64,000 bases of DNA from JAAZMI01 sp050942615 (GCA_050942615.1 JBMNNQ010000001.1:1-64000), one strand, 5' to 3'; positions 7,586 to 16,583 are shown, counted from the first letter of the stretch. Notes: generated from the sequence alone by a model not told the origin. A program made the numbers and translations.

Positions 7586-8473
7586 TCAGGCTCGCGGATG
7601 GGTTTTTGCATAAATTTCTTTAATTTTTTTCTGTGTAATTTGTGTATAAATTTGGGTAGTGGAAATATCGGCATGGCCGAGCATTTCCTGTACAGAGCGC
7701 AGATCGGCACCGTTTTCCAGCAGGTGTGTAGCAAAGGAATGGCGCAGGGTATGGGGGGTAATATTTTTATCGAAATTGGCTTTCAAGGCATATTTTTTTA
7801 AAATCTTCCAAAAACCCTGTCTGGTAAGACGTTTACCATGCTGGTTCAAAAAAAGTGCCTTTTCACCCCCGTCTTTAAGCAGTTTGGGCCTGCCGGCCCG
7901 GAGGTATTCATGTACACTGCGCATGGCCATGGAACCAAGCGGTATCATTCTTTCTTTGTTGCCTTTGCCTACACATTTCAAAAATCCTGTTTTCAGGTTG
8001 ATGTTGTCCAAATCCAAAAAAACCAGTTCTGAAACCCGGACACCGGAGGCATATAATAGTTCCAGCATGGCTTTATCCCGCAGGCCGAAGGTTTCCTTGG
8101 TTTCCGGCTGTTCCAGCAGGAGTTCCACGTCCTTTAAAGAAAGGACCTTGGGTAATTTTTTTTCATTGCGGGGTGATTCTGTTTCGGCGGCAGGGTTTTT
8201 CTGTACAATCCTTTCTTGCAGCAGATAGTTATAGAAAGAACGGATGGCAGCCAAGTGCCTGGATAACGTGGAGGGGGCCAGGCCCTTGTTTTTTTCATGC
8301 AGGAGAAACTGTGATACAGTATTCCTGGAGGTATCTTCAAAGCGAACAACATGTTGTTGTTTTAAAAAATGCAGATACTTTTGCAGGTCACGCTGGTATG
8401 AATCCAGGGTGTTGGTAGCCAGTCCTTTTTCTACAAAAAGGTAGCTGATAAAATCTTTTAAAACCCTTTCCAT
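7586..8473 (-). CDS. xerD: Site-specific tyrosine recombinase XerD
   Basis: XerD works with XerC (or CodV) at dif sites to resolve chromosome dimers. The 295 residues hold an N-terminal SAM-like core-binding domain (about 1-85) and a catalytic domain with Arg146 (SGVRVSEL), Lys170 (VGKGNKERMIPL), His241 and Arg244 (HTLRHSFATHL), His267 (LGHADIS) and nucleophile Tyr276 (TTQIYTQI). The spoIIM-xerD-deoB neighbourhood matches the B. subtilis ripX locus, which supports XerD over XerC or a mobile integrase. An AAGGGGA ribosome site precedes the ATG. Confidence 0.94.
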   Translation of the reverse strand: MERVLKDFISYLFVEKGLATNTLDSYQRDLQKYLHFLKQQHVVRFEDTSRNTVSQFLLHEKNKGLAPSTLSRHLAAIRSFYNYLLQERIVQKNPAAETESPRNEKKLPKVLSLKDVELLLEQPETKETFGLRDKAMLELLYASGVRVSELVFLDLDNINLKTGFLKCVGKGNKERMIPLGSMAMRSVHEYLRAGRPKLLKDGGEKALFLNQHGKRLTRQGFWKILKKYALKANFDKNITPHTLRHSFATHLLENGADLRSVQEMLGHADISTTQIYTQITQKKIKEIYAKTHPRA

Positions 8474-8585
8474 CCAAAATAATCCCCTTTAGCTAGATCC
8501 CGACAATTTTAATAAGTTATTCCACATCTTTGGCTAAAACCCTTTTTTAAACAATAAGATACCTGTTTACAAAAGGTCTGGCTGG

Positions 8586-9224
8586 TTAAATGATGGAAAC
8601 TGACAGCTGCATGAATACCGGCGTAATGTAGGCTTCTACCAAACCCCCGGCCAGAATAACGAGCAGGATCATAAACATAAAATAACAGTACTGCCGGTAG
8701 TAGGGTTTTCTATCAATTTGTTTTTTGAGCAGCCGATCGTTAAGTTTTAAAAGCGAAAAAGCTGTGGCGGTGGTCACAGCTGCAATATATGCAGGCATCA
8801 AGATCAGGTTGTGGGGCAGAAGAGCTGCTACACAAAAAATTACCCCCTTCAGGGCGACAAGGCGGACTAAAAAGGCAGCTGTAAAGCCGAGCGCAAAACC
8901 TTTGCACATTAAAAAAAATAAGGTAAAAGGAAAACCAAACCATGCCAAACCCAATAACCAGATGATTAGTAAAAATAGAAGATTTTTACGGAATGAGGCC
9001 CGCAAGAGTTCTACGGGATGTAATGCCGTAAGGTTTTCACTTTTCAAGCTTTCAAAAAAGAAAGCCAGCGTTGATTTTAATTCTGTTAACTGCCCCTCCC
9101 CTAAAAAACGAAGCAGCAGGGCCCCGGCGATGATCCCGACCAGAAAAAAAGAGACTACAACTGTATATATGCCCAGGTTTTCCCTGATGTATACAAGTAG
9201 CGCCCGGCGCAGCTTTAAAAACAT
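8586..9224 (-). CDS. spoIIM: Stage II sporulation protein M
   Basis: SpoIIM is a mother-cell membrane protein of the SpoIIDMP complex that drives septal peptidoglycan remodelling and engulfment. The 212-residue sequence has the usual arrangement: an N-terminal transmembrane helix (about 19-42), a short extracytoplasmic loop, then four hydrophobic segments. It ends in a helix containing EAYITPVFMQ, with the conserved LLPHNLILMPAYI motif. The ATG is preceded by GCGGGGGA. Placement just upstream of xerD is conserved in spore formers. Confidence 0.94.
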   Translation of the reverse strand: MFLKLRRALLVYIRENLGIYTVVVSFFLVGIIAGALLLRFLGEGQLTELKSTLAFFFESLKSENLTALHPVELLRASFRKNLLFLLIIWLLGLAWFGFPFTLFFLMCKGFALGFTAAFLVRLVALKGVIFCVAALLPHNLILMPAYIAAVTTATAFSLLKLNDRLLKKQIDRKPYYRQYCYFMFMILLVILAGGLVEAYITPVFMQLSVSII

Positions 9225-9331
9225 ATAATCCCCCGCCTCAAGGTTGTCCTTTGCTACATAAATATGATTACAGGCAGGGGAATATGTTTATTATATTCAC
9301 TTGGGGTTACGGGCAGGGAGGGCTTACAGGA

Positions 9332-10426
9332 TCATTTTATTGTGTTTTTCTGCAGCAGCTTTTCACAAAAACATGCTGTAGCTGCTATTGCAGCAAAAAA
9401 CGCCGGGTCTTCCTGTAGACTTCTACCCATGGATTGCAGCCTGTAAGTTTCCTGGGCAGAAGCGTCAAAAGGGGGTGTTTTGCTGATCAGGGTAACTTTA
9501 TGTTTGGAAAACAGCCTGGAAGCCCGCAGCTGTTTATAAAGTATCAACATCTTTTCCCGCGAAAGGCGCGGCAAAGGCAGGTAGGCCCTTTCCCGGGATA
9601 TCTCGCCAAGGGCTGTCAGAACATGGTGGCTCAAGCCGTAATGCCTGTTTCTTTTTTCAGCAAAACTGAGGCGCGGAATAACCACCGGCAACCCCTGAAA
9701 TTTACGCACCCGTTCTACATGTTCCCCCTGTTCAATACCGCTGTAACCATAACGTGTGGCAGTGCCAACGACTCCCGGCCCGGGGGCCAGTAAAATAACG
9801 TCTGCATTTAGGGCCTCCTTGGCGGCAATCAAAGCGGTGTAGGCATTTACTGTTTCCAGATCTCCCCCAAAAGCCTGCCCGTAGGTTACTGTTCCCGCCA
9901 ATAAGCGATCCGCTTGCAGGCGGTGCACAGCGTTGCTCAAATACAAGGGCAGGGCTGCACTGTCGGTCATGACATAGACAATTTTTCTGGCAGGATTAAT
10001 TTTTTTAAGCATCAAAGTAAAAGGGGCGACCATGCTATGCAGCTCACCGATAATCACCGGTGTGTTTTTTAGCCCAGGGTATCGTTTTAAAGCTGACTCT
10101 GGTTCCTTGTCGCCAAGTATTTCTTCGTAGGTCTGTACCTTGAACTGCAAAGGGGTATAGCGTAATTTAATAATATGACCGTGCGGACTGAAGGTCATCC
10201 GTTGACAGGCATGATTGGCCATTACAAAATGAAAGCCGCCGCTGCCCAATTTTAATTTTACGGCCGTGGTGTTTAACAGAACCCGGTGGCCCGGCAAGGC
10301 AGCACCGGTCAGACCGGTATAATTCAAGGCCTTTTCTTTTTTTCCCTCCAGCCTTATTTCCAGGCATTGCAACCCTTTTCTTGACCAGAGCACGTTTTCG
10401 ACTACCCCCGGCATGGTACTCAGCAT
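9332..10426 (-). CDS. DUF3866 family protein
   Basis: The 364 residues match the DUF3866 family found in Firmicutes and Actinobacteria: an N-terminal RNA/OB-like strand region (TGAALPGHRVLLNTTAVKL), the GGFHFVMAN stretch, a HGHIIKLRYTPLQ motif, and a central alpha/beta part with LHSMVAPF, TYGQAFGGDLETVN and APGPGVVGTATRYGYSG. No biochemical role is established. It sits in an apparent operon between the glycosyltransferase-4-like gene (4-base gap) and spoIIM. The family call is good; function is unknown. Confidence 0.85.
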   Translation of the reverse strand: MLSTMPGVVENVLWSRKGLQCLEIRLEGKKEKALNYTGLTGAALPGHRVLLNTTAVKLKLGSGGFHFVMANHACQRMTFSPHGHIIKLRYTPLQFKVQTYEEILGDKEPESALKRYPGLKNTPVIIGELHSMVAPFTLMLKKINPARKIVYVMTDSAALPLYLSNAVHRLQADRLLAGTVTYGQAFGGDLETVNAYTALIAAKEALNADVILLAPGPGVVGTATRYGYSGIEQGEHVERVRKFQGLPVVIPRLSFAEKRNRHYGLSHHVLTALGEISRERAYLPLPRLSREKMLILYKQLRASRLFSKHKVTLISKTPPFDASAQETYRLQSMGRSLQEDPAFFAAIAATACFCEKLLQKNTIK

Positions 10427-10429
10427 TTA

Positions 10430-11251
10430 TTAATTCCCCTTTCCGGCAGGTCCCCGCAAAAACAACAATTTGCCTTCCAAAAACCTGCTGAATGAAAACT
10501 TTTCACCAAAATAATGCAGGATCGCCAATAAAGCTGTTAAAAATAACAACACCCCAGGGGAGGATACGGTAATTAAATAAAAACCCAGGGCCCCGCCTAA
10601 CAGATAAGCCCCGGCATCACCAAGCATAATTTTCTGTTTTAATTCCCAGTACAGATAAATATAAAGGGCGCTCCAAAGAGTAAAAAGTGGTAAAATATTA
10701 ACCTTATAAACCAGGATAAAAACAAAAGAAAACAGGAAGAAAAATTTTGCTGCCCGGGCCGGCCTGGTATCCAGGAGGTTGAAAAAATTAGAGAACAGGG
10801 CCAGGAAGATCCCCTTTAACAACCATTCCCCCCCTGATCCACCCCCCGGCGCGGCAACAAGTGTTCCCAAAATTAACCCGCCGGCTGCTTTATAAAGGCC
10901 TGTAGTGATCTCCCCTTTGCACCAAAATTTTTGGAAATGACCGCGAAAACCCTTGCAACTTTTTTCGCCCTGCAGGTCGTCGTACATACCCAAAAAAGTA
11001 ATGCCGCCTAAATATAAGAACATTACACCGGGAATCAATTTTTCCTGTAAGATAAAAGAATTAAAAAAAATTACGCCGGCCAGGGCGGCCAGCAGAATCA
11101 GCCCTCCCCCCGTAACGATTTTGGTTCCCTTGAAATTAGTGGCGCAAACATTTTTTGCGCTTTGCACCTGAATAAAACAGGGTGTTAATAAATAAGCAAC
11201 CAGAACCGGTACCAGGATGACCAGGAAGGATAATGAAAGAGCCTCCGGCAT
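10430..11251 (-). CDS. MraY/WecA-like glycosyl transferase family 4 protein
   Basis: This is a polytopic membrane protein of 273 residues, shorter than MraY (~320). It shows family 4 hallmarks: GTKIVTGGG near the first loop, GITFLGMYDDLQGEK (the MraY/WecA DD motif), NFFNLLDTRPARA, and LGDAGAYLLGGALGF. Family members transfer a sugar-1-phosphate to polyprenyl phosphate in cell envelope synthesis. A canonical mraY is expected in a dcw cluster, so this is a divergent paralogue. It is transcribed with steA-steB and a family 2 glycosyltransferase, suggesting an envelope polymer role. The substrate cannot be read from the sequence. Confidence 0.8.
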   Translation of the reverse strand: MPEALSLSFLVILVPVLVAYLLTPCFIQVQSAKNVCATNFKGTKIVTGGGLILLAALAGVIFFNSFILQEKLIPGVMFLYLGGITFLGMYDDLQGEKSCKGFRGHFQKFWCKGEITTGLYKAAGGLILGTLVAAPGGGSGGEWLLKGIFLALFSNFFNLLDTRPARAAKFFFLFSFVFILVYKVNILPLFTLWSALYIYLYWELKQKIMLGDAGAYLLGGALGFYLITVSSPGVLLFLTALLAILHYFGEKFSFSRFLEGKLLFLRGPAGKGN

Positions 11252-11292
11252 ATAATTTGTCCTCCGTATATTTATTGTTTTTAAATTGCGGG

Positions 11293-11964
11293 CTAATTTA
11301 AAAAGTCATAGCTGTATAGCCAAAACATTTTCATTATTGCATAGAACTGGCTGCCCCTGTGCAAAAAGGCCCGGCAGCTATTGTCCCCAAAACGGTGTTT
11401 CATCTGTACCGGTATCTCTTTAACCCGGAACCCCTTTCTTAAACTTTCAATTGTCAGTGCCACCTCTGCTGCAAAACCTTCCACAGGAAAGGTCAGGGCT
11501 TCCCATAAATTGCGTTTGAGAACGCGCTGTCCGGACAACGGGGCGGCCATTTTTTGTCCGGTATAATAGCAGATCCCCCAGTTGGCCAGTGCCTTGACCA
11601 GCCCCAGCCCGGCCCGCTTCGGTGCCTGAAAGGAACCGATAGCCATATCCGTTTCATCAGCTGAAACAGATGCAATCAACTTGCGAAATTCCCGGGCAGT
11701 TTCCCCCAGGTCAGCATCTACAAAAGCCAATATTTCCCCCCGGGCCAACCGGGCCCCTTCCCGCATAGCCTGGCTTTTACCTTTATTTTTGGAAAAACGG
11801 CAGACAGTCGCGCCTGCCTCCTGTGCTTCCCCGGAAGTGTGATCTGTTGAACCATCATCAACCACAATGATTTCTTCAATTGCTTTCACTGCCTGTAATG
11901 CCTGCACCGTTTTTCCGACCCAGCCTTCTTCATTGTAGGCGGGGACAATAGCCGAAACCTGCAT
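11293..11964 (-). CDS. Glycosyltransferase family 2 protein
   Basis: The 223-residue soluble GT-A protein begins MQVSAIVPAYNEEGWVGKTV. It has the nucleotide-binding VVDDGSTDHTSGEA, the DADLGE metal-binding DxD-like motif, and the downstream SGQRVLKRNLWEAL segment typical of dolichol-phosphate mannose synthase or polyprenyl-phosphate glycosyltransferases. A C-terminal membrane anchor is absent. A GGAGGT site precedes its ATG. It sits 8 bases after steB, in a run steA-steB-GT2-GT4, so a role in making a lipid-linked sugar for the envelope is a reasonable inference. Confidence 0.88.
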   Translation of the reverse strand: MQVSAIVPAYNEEGWVGKTVQALQAVKAIEEIIVVDDGSTDHTSGEAQEAGATVCRFSKNKGKSQAMREGARLARGEILAFVDADLGETAREFRKLIASVSADETDMAIGSFQAPKRAGLGLVKALANWGICYYTGQKMAAPLSGQRVLKRNLWEALTFPVEGFAAEVALTIESLRKGFRVKEIPVQMKHRFGDNSCRAFLHRGSQFYAIMKMFWLYSYDFLN

Positions 11965-11972
11965 TTTCTTTT

Positions 11973-12815
11973 TTACCTCCGATCCGTCAACCCCTCTGCC
12001 TGCAAGCTTTCTAAAATATTTAGCCTGTTGTGAAAACTATCCAAAGCCTGTTCCTTGAAAACAACCCCCTTCAGCCCCGCAGAGGTATTTGTCATTTTTT
12101 CTTCCGGCGCATTAATCCAGAAAATAGTATTCCCTTTTTGACCTATGCGCTGGACAAGATCCAGGCAAAAAGAATCCAGTTCTCCATAGGTAACAAAGAG
12201 ACCCCTACAGGCGGTTTGTTTTTGCAGTGCTGGATCAGCAGTTGCAGTTGCTAAATTATTTGTTTTTAAAAATAACAATTTTTTTGCTGCCAACCATTTA
12301 AAGACTTCGTTGGCAGGCAGATTATTTTCTCCCAAAATCATCAGTTCCAGGGCATCACCCAACAGCAAAGGAGAAATTGCCTTTGGCTGTAAGGCAGGAA
12401 AATCAACGTTTTTTTCGCTAAAAAATTTCTGCCAGGAACTTGTATCTGCAAACACCAGGGCTTGGTAACTGCAACCGCATAAATCCAAAAAATCTGCTAA
12501 ATCTGCAGGCAAATACTCCTGAACGACAACTGTTATTTTTACATTTTCCAGTTTGTCCTGCAATAACAGAGGACTAAGGTGGCTTGCCTCCAGGGCTTCC
12601 CAGCGCAAGATCTCGTCCTTCAGGTGTGAGGAAGAAAGAAACTGGGTTTCCACTTCTTCCTGATGACGCCGGATTTCATGCCTCAGTTCTTCTATGACAG
12701 CAATTTGACTGGTAATAAGGGCCTTTTCTCCCATGGAAGCGCCAAATAAGATGCCAATACCTAGAGCTAAAAAAACAGCTATTAGGAAAACAATGTGATT
12801 TTGTTGCTGATCCAT
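11973..12815 (-). CDS. SteB/MctB-like envelope protein (copper transporter MctB family)
   Basis: The 280-residue protein has one N-terminal transmembrane helix (about 7-28, with the GIGILFGASMGE family motif), a coiled coil (about 33-63) and an extracytoplasmic alpha/beta domain. This matches the DUF3186/MctB family; in Corynebacterium the homologue SteB pairs with SteA at the division septum, while the mycobacterial MctB was linked to copper. Adjacency to steA here supports the SteA-SteB pairing. No metal-binding motif is evident, so a copper role is not supported by the sequence. Confidence 0.82.
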   Translation of the reverse strand: MDQQQNHIVFLIAVFLALGIGILFGASMGEKALITSQIAVIEELRHEIRRHQEEVETQFLSSSHLKDEILRWEALEASHLSPLLLQDKLENVKITVVVQEYLPADLADFLDLCGCSYQALVFADTSSWQKFFSEKNVDFPALQPKAISPLLLGDALELMILGENNLPANEVFKWLAAKKLLFLKTNNLATATADPALQKQTACRGLFVTYGELDSFCLDLVQRIGQKGNTIFWINAPEEKMTNTSAGLKGVVFKEQALDSFHNRLNILESLQAEGLTDRR

Positions 12816-12837
12816 GGCCTTATCTGCATCCCTTTAT

Positions 12838-13992
12838 TTAATGTAGTCCCAACTTCCAGGAAAATAGATAGAGAAAATGGCGTACCAGGGGTGAAAAGGC
12901 AGCCATGACAGCTACGGGAAAAAGAGCTGCCGCCAATAAGGCGGTGAGGTGATGCCACTTTAGCCCTCCCTGATATAAATTGGCCAGGCCTTTGGCGTCA
13001 ACGAGCTTATGCCCGACCTTAAGACGCACTAAAAAGGTGGAGGCCATCCCCTTGCGTCCTTTTTCCATAAAATCAAGCAGGTGCGAATGGGAACCCACGG
13101 CGACTATTAATTCTGCTTTTTTTTCATAAGACAATAAAAAGGCTAAATCCTCGCTTGTACCGGGTGCAGCAATAACCTTCGCTTTTAACCCCAGCTGGGA
13201 AATACGCGCCATTCCCGGTGCAAAGCCATTGCGATAGGCATGCACCACAATTTCATCCGCTGCTTTTAAGGTCGCATCTGCTACACTGTCCATATCCCCG
13301 ATAATAAGATGCGGCCTTAAACCTATTTCACACAGTGCGTCGCCCCCACCGTCAACGCCGACCAGTACGGGTTTGATATCCCTGATATACGAGCGAATCA
13401 GCCTTAGATCCTGTTTGTAATTTTTACCCCTGATGACAATCAGGACATGTTTACCGGCAAACTGGGTTTTAAGTTTTGGTATTTCCAGTTTGCCCAAAAT
13501 TAAATGTTTTTCCTTCTTCACATAATCAAGGGTGTTTTGGACAAAAAGATCCAGTTGGCGGTCAATATTTTTTTCAGCCAGTGCTATTTTGTGCTGCAGA
13601 AACTCCCGCCTGACGACCCTGCCCTGGCCAACCTTTTTCCCCCGGCAATAAACGGAATTTCCTTCAATTTTGATCGTTTCCCCCTCCGGGATAAGAAAAA
13701 ATATTTTATCGCCAACATCATCAAGGGTATAAACGCCTTTTTCCCAAAGGTATTTGGCTCCTTGGGCGGGATATTTCCCGGTAAAAATGTGAGAGGCATT
13801 GATTACGGCTTTAACCTTTTTTTCGACAAGCTCCTGGGCAGCCAGCTCGTCGAGATCCCGGTGTGCGATCAGGGCGATATCCCCCGGTTGCAGTCTCTTG
13901 CAAAGCCTTTTCGTTTTACGATCTTTTTTTAAGACGCCCTGTACAGCTTTGTCTTTTCCCCTAAATATCATCTCTGTTTGACAATGCTCCAA
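12838..13992 (-). CDS. steA: SteA-like putative cytokinetic ring protein (thiamin pyrophosphokinase-like fold)
   Basis: The 384-residue protein matches the SteA family: an N-terminal domain (LQPGDIALIAHRDLDELAAQELVEKKVKAVINA), a central domain like the catalytic domain of thiamin pyrophosphokinase (GVDGGGDALCEIGLRPHLIIGDMDSV, with the DMDS motif) and a C-terminal hydrophobic anchor (about 346-372). SteA interacts with SteB and affects septation in Actinobacteria. A TTG (13992) or the ATG at 13971 could be the start; neither has an ideal ribosome site. It is the first gene after the spo0A terminator and heads the steA-steB-GT2-GT4-DUF3866 run. Confidence 0.85.
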   Translation of the reverse strand: MEHCQTEMIFRGKDKAVQGVLKKDRKTKRLCKRLQPGDIALIAHRDLDELAAQELVEKKVKAVINASHIFTGKYPAQGAKYLWEKGVYTLDDVGDKIFFLIPEGETIKIEGNSVYCRGKKVGQGRVVRREFLQHKIALAEKNIDRQLDLFVQNTLDYVKKEKHLILGKLEIPKLKTQFAGKHVLIVIRGKNYKQDLRLIRSYIRDIKPVLVGVDGGGDALCEIGLRPHLIIGDMDSVADATLKAADEIVVHAYRNGFAPGMARISQLGLKAKVIAAPGTSEDLAFLLSYEKKAELIVAVGSHSHLLDFMEKGRKGMASTFLVRLKVGHKLVDAKGLANLYQGGLKWHHLTALLAAALFPVAVMAAFSPLVRHFLYLFSWKLGLH

Positions 13993-14044
13993 TGCTCTAG
14001 TTGTTTATAGTTAGTATGTATAATTGACCGCCACTTTATAAGAA

Positions 14045-14087
14045 AAACATAAAAACAGGACACCTTTTGCTAAAAAGTATCCTGTTT
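14045..14087 (-). terminator. Rho-independent terminator of spo0A
   Basis: On the minus strand AAACAGGA (14087-14080) pairs with TCCTGTTT (14060-14053), with additional inner pairing ACTTTT/AAAAGGT, and is followed by T residues. It lies about 105 bases past the spo0A stop and separates spo0A from steA. Confidence 0.85.
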
Positions 14088-14190
14088 CAGTTTAAAACAA
14101 AGGATTATGTAAGCAAAACTAAACTTTCTCAATAAATAAAATATGCTGCCCTGCCAAGCAGTGGCCATTTAAATATATGTCTGTCGAGAT

Positions 14191-14988
14191 CTATTGCACT
14201 TTATATTCATATTTTTTATTCTTCAAACGGATACGATCGGCAATCAGGGCAATGAATTCAGAATTTGTAGGCTTTCCTTTTTCTGTATTTATTGTATAAC
14301 CAAAGAACTTCTTAATTGTTTCAACACTGTTTCTGGACCAGGCCACTTCAATAGCATGGCGGATCGCACGTTCCACCCTGCTCGGTGTGGTTTCAAATTT
14401 TTCAGCAATACGGGGATAGAGAACCTTTGTTACCGAACCTAAAAGTTCTATTTCCTCGACGACCATGGCAATAGCATCGCGCAGATAAAGGTAGCCCTTT
14501 ATATGGGCCGGTATACCAATCTCGTGAATTATTTTGGTAATCTCCTCGATGAAGTTGTTTTTTTCCCTTTGCGGGGCCCTTTCCAAACTTGCAAGCGGGG
14601 CCCTTTGAATGTTAATTTGGTTTCTCCCCAACTGCCGGATTCTTTCTGCTAAAACCTCCAGGTTAAACGGTTTAAGGATGTAATATGAGGCCCCCAGTTC
14701 CACCGCTCTTTGTGTAATATTTTCATGTCCGAAGGCTGTTAACATAATCACCTTTGGTTTAGGTGATAAATCCATTCTTCCCAACTCTTCCAACACACCG
14801 ATGCCATCAAGATGCGGCATAATAATATCTAAAAGAACAATATCCGGCACATTTTCCTGCAGGAACGCCAAAGCCTCTTTTCCGTTATAAACATTGCCAA
14901 TGACTTCGATATCCGGTTCTTTATTGATGTATTCCGATAAAAGTTCGTTAAATTCTCTATTGTCATCTGCAATTAATACTTTAAGCAT
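14191..14988 (-). CDS. spo0A: Sporulation transcription factor Spo0A
   Basis: Spo0A is the master response regulator of sporulation entry. The receiver domain carries the acidic pair Asp8/Asp9, phosphoacceptor Asp54 (LLDIIMPHLDG), Thr in MLTAFG and Lys in YILKPFN. The C-terminal effector domain (from about residue 145) has the Spo0A_C DNA-binding core with TPSRVERAIRHAIEVAWSR and the C-terminal FIALIADRIRL helix. The 265 residues are full length. A GGAGGG site precedes the ATG. A sigma-H promoter overlapped by a 0A box lies upstream, implying autoregulation. It directly follows spoIVB, as in all studied spore formers. Confidence 0.98.
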   Translation of the reverse strand: MLKVLIADDNREFNELLSEYINKEPDIEVIGNVYNGKEALAFLQENVPDIVLLDIIMPHLDGIGVLEELGRMDLSPKPKVIMLTAFGHENITQRAVELGASYYILKPFNLEVLAERIRQLGRNQINIQRAPLASLERAPQREKNNFIEEITKIIHEIGIPAHIKGYLYLRDAIAMVVEEIELLGSVTKVLYPRIAEKFETTPSRVERAIRHAIEVAWSRNSVETIKKFFGYTINTEKGKPTNSEFIALIADRIRLKNKKYEYKVQ

Positions 14989-15043
14989 ATAAAAGCCCTC
15001 CTTAAGAAGTTCAAGATAAATTGTTATATTTCTTACTTATAAA

Positions 15044-15072
15044 TTATTCGACAATTGGAAGGTAATTCCTTC
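15044..15072 (-). promoter_or_regulatory. Predicted sigma-H promoter of spo0A with overlapping 0A box
   Basis: On the minus strand GAAGGAATT (15072-15064) and GTCGAATAA (15052-15044) match the sigma-H -35 (RNAGGAWWW) and -10 (RNNGAATWW) consensus at every position, separated by exactly 11 bases. The core Spo0A site TGTCGAA (15053-15047) overlaps the -10 element. This is the arrangement expected for an autoregulated sporulation promoter of spo0A. Confidence 0.8.
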
Positions 15073-15129
15073 TTAAAGGAGGAATATTTTAGGCTTTTAT
15101 ATAAAAAATAACAGTTTCAGGTAATTTAA

Positions 15130-16440
15130 TTACGAAACCGGTAAAAGTTCCATCTCTTTAACCATCCATTCTGCAAAAATTCCATATCCCCGGGAAGGAT
15201 CATTTACAAAGACATGTGTTACAGCGCCCACCAGACGCCCGTTTTGAATAATAGGACTGCCGCTCATACCCTGTACGATCCCCCCGGTCTGGGTCAATAG
15301 ATCCTCATCGACCACCTTGATAATAATTCCTTTATCCACAGGTTTATTTTGATTAAGCACTTTTTCTATTTCCAGGCAAAAACTCTGTATTTTATTGCCC
15401 TCCACCACGGTGAGCATTTCTGCCGGTCCGGGTTCCACTTCAAAACAAAGCCCCAGCGGAATGGGATTTGGATAGGGGGTTTCACAGGCGGCAATATTTT
15501 TTAGCCTGCCATAAATACCAAAATCGGTATTTTTATTAATAGTCCCCAGGATATCCCTGCCCTCTCTAAAAACCCCTGCCTTTTCCCCGGGCTGCCCCCG
15601 CTGGGCCATTTTTATATTTACGATATCTGCCCGTACAATCAAACCTTCGTCAATTTCCAATATCGTACGGGTGTCACTGTCGGTGATAATATGGCCCAGC
15701 GCCCCGTAATACTCCCTCTCAGGTTCATAAAAGGTCAGGGTCCCTACGCCGGCGGCAGTGTCGCGGATATAAAGACCGATACGGTACTCCCGGCTGTCAG
15801 GGCACATCCGGGGAACAACCTGCAGCTCCAAATTTTCACCTTTTCTTTTCACAAGAAACTTTAAGGCCCCTTTTTGAGATTCTTTGCCAATCACTTTTGC
15901 AGCTTCATCCAAATCCTTGATATTGATACCATTAACTTCTAGAATAGTATCGCCGATCAATATGCCGCTGTCCTCTGCCGGTGAGAACTTTCTCCCCCCG
16001 TCTTCCAAATAAAAATACCCAACGACCAGTGCCCCTTCTGCATGCAATTTTATGCCGATAGAATGGCCGCCGGGGTGCAGCGTTATCTCCGGTAAAACGC
16101 TGACGGTGAGCTGCCTGATGGGAATTAGACCTTTGAACAGACTAAATTCTAGTTGAACATGGCCTTTGTTTAAACCGCGTAGAGAAACACCCTTTTGGGA
16201 GTGCAGATGACTGAATTCATTGCTGTTAATCATATCGCCGTTGATATTCAATATATCAGTTTTATCGGCTTTGATATAAAGTTTTAAAGGAGATTTAACC
16301 TGGTAGGAATATTCCTGGCCTTCAAAAAGGCGCAGACTGTCTTCTAGATTATTTTTAATTCCTAAAGAAAAAGATACTGATAGCAACAGCAAAAAAAACA
16401 CGATGGTGAAGACTATATTTTTTTTGAAAAAATTACGCAC
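15130..16440 (-). CDS. spoIVB: SpoIVB peptidase (S55), sigma-K checkpoint signalling protease
   Basis: SpoIVB is a forespore-secreted serine peptidase that cleaves SpoIVFA to trigger pro-SigK processing. The sequence has an N-terminal signal anchor (about 10-27), a PDZ domain (VVGYFYLEDGG... ILIGDTILEVNGINIKDLDEAA) and the S55 domain with the catalytic His in YYGALGHIITDSDT and Ser in GIVQGMSGSPII. The GTG at 16440 is preferred because TGGGGGG lies 6-7 bases upstream; a GTG at 16455 is in frame but would overlap that site. It sits between recN and spo0A as in Bacillus. Its target pathway is represented in the window by sigK. Confidence 0.95.
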   Translation of the reverse strand: MRNFFKKNIVFTIVFFLLLLSVSFSLGIKNNLEDSLRLFEGQEYSYQVKSPLKLYIKADKTDILNINGDMINSNEFSHLHSQKGVSLRGLNKGHVQLEFSLFKGLIPIRQLTVSVLPEITLHPGGHSIGIKLHAEGALVVGYFYLEDGGRKFSPAEDSGILIGDTILEVNGINIKDLDEAAKVIGKESQKGALKFLVKRKGENLELQVVPRMCPDSREYRIGLYIRDTAAGVGTLTFYEPEREYYGALGHIITDSDTRTILEIDEGLIVRADIVNIKMAQRGQPGEKAGVFREGRDILGTINKNTDFGIYGRLKNIAACETPYPNPIPLGLCFEVEPGPAEMLTVVEGNKIQSFCLEIEKVLNQNKPVDKGIIIKVVDEDLLTQTGGIVQGMSGSPIIQNGRLVGAVTHVFVNDPSRGYGIFAEWMVKEMELLPVS

Positions 16441-16583
16441 AAAAAAACCCCCCACAGAGCCATAAAGATTTTAGGTTACAACTTTAAATTGTCTCGAGGA
16501 GGGTTTTTTTATCCCTTTTTATTTACATAATAAAATTGTTTTATTTGGCAGTACTGCAATGAGAGATTTTGTCATTTTAAGCG

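Noticed and set aside
7659..8228. A 189-codon plus-strand open frame opposite xerD
   Set aside because: xerD has all catalytic residues and normal length on the minus strand; the opposite frame has no recognisable domain or ribosome site.
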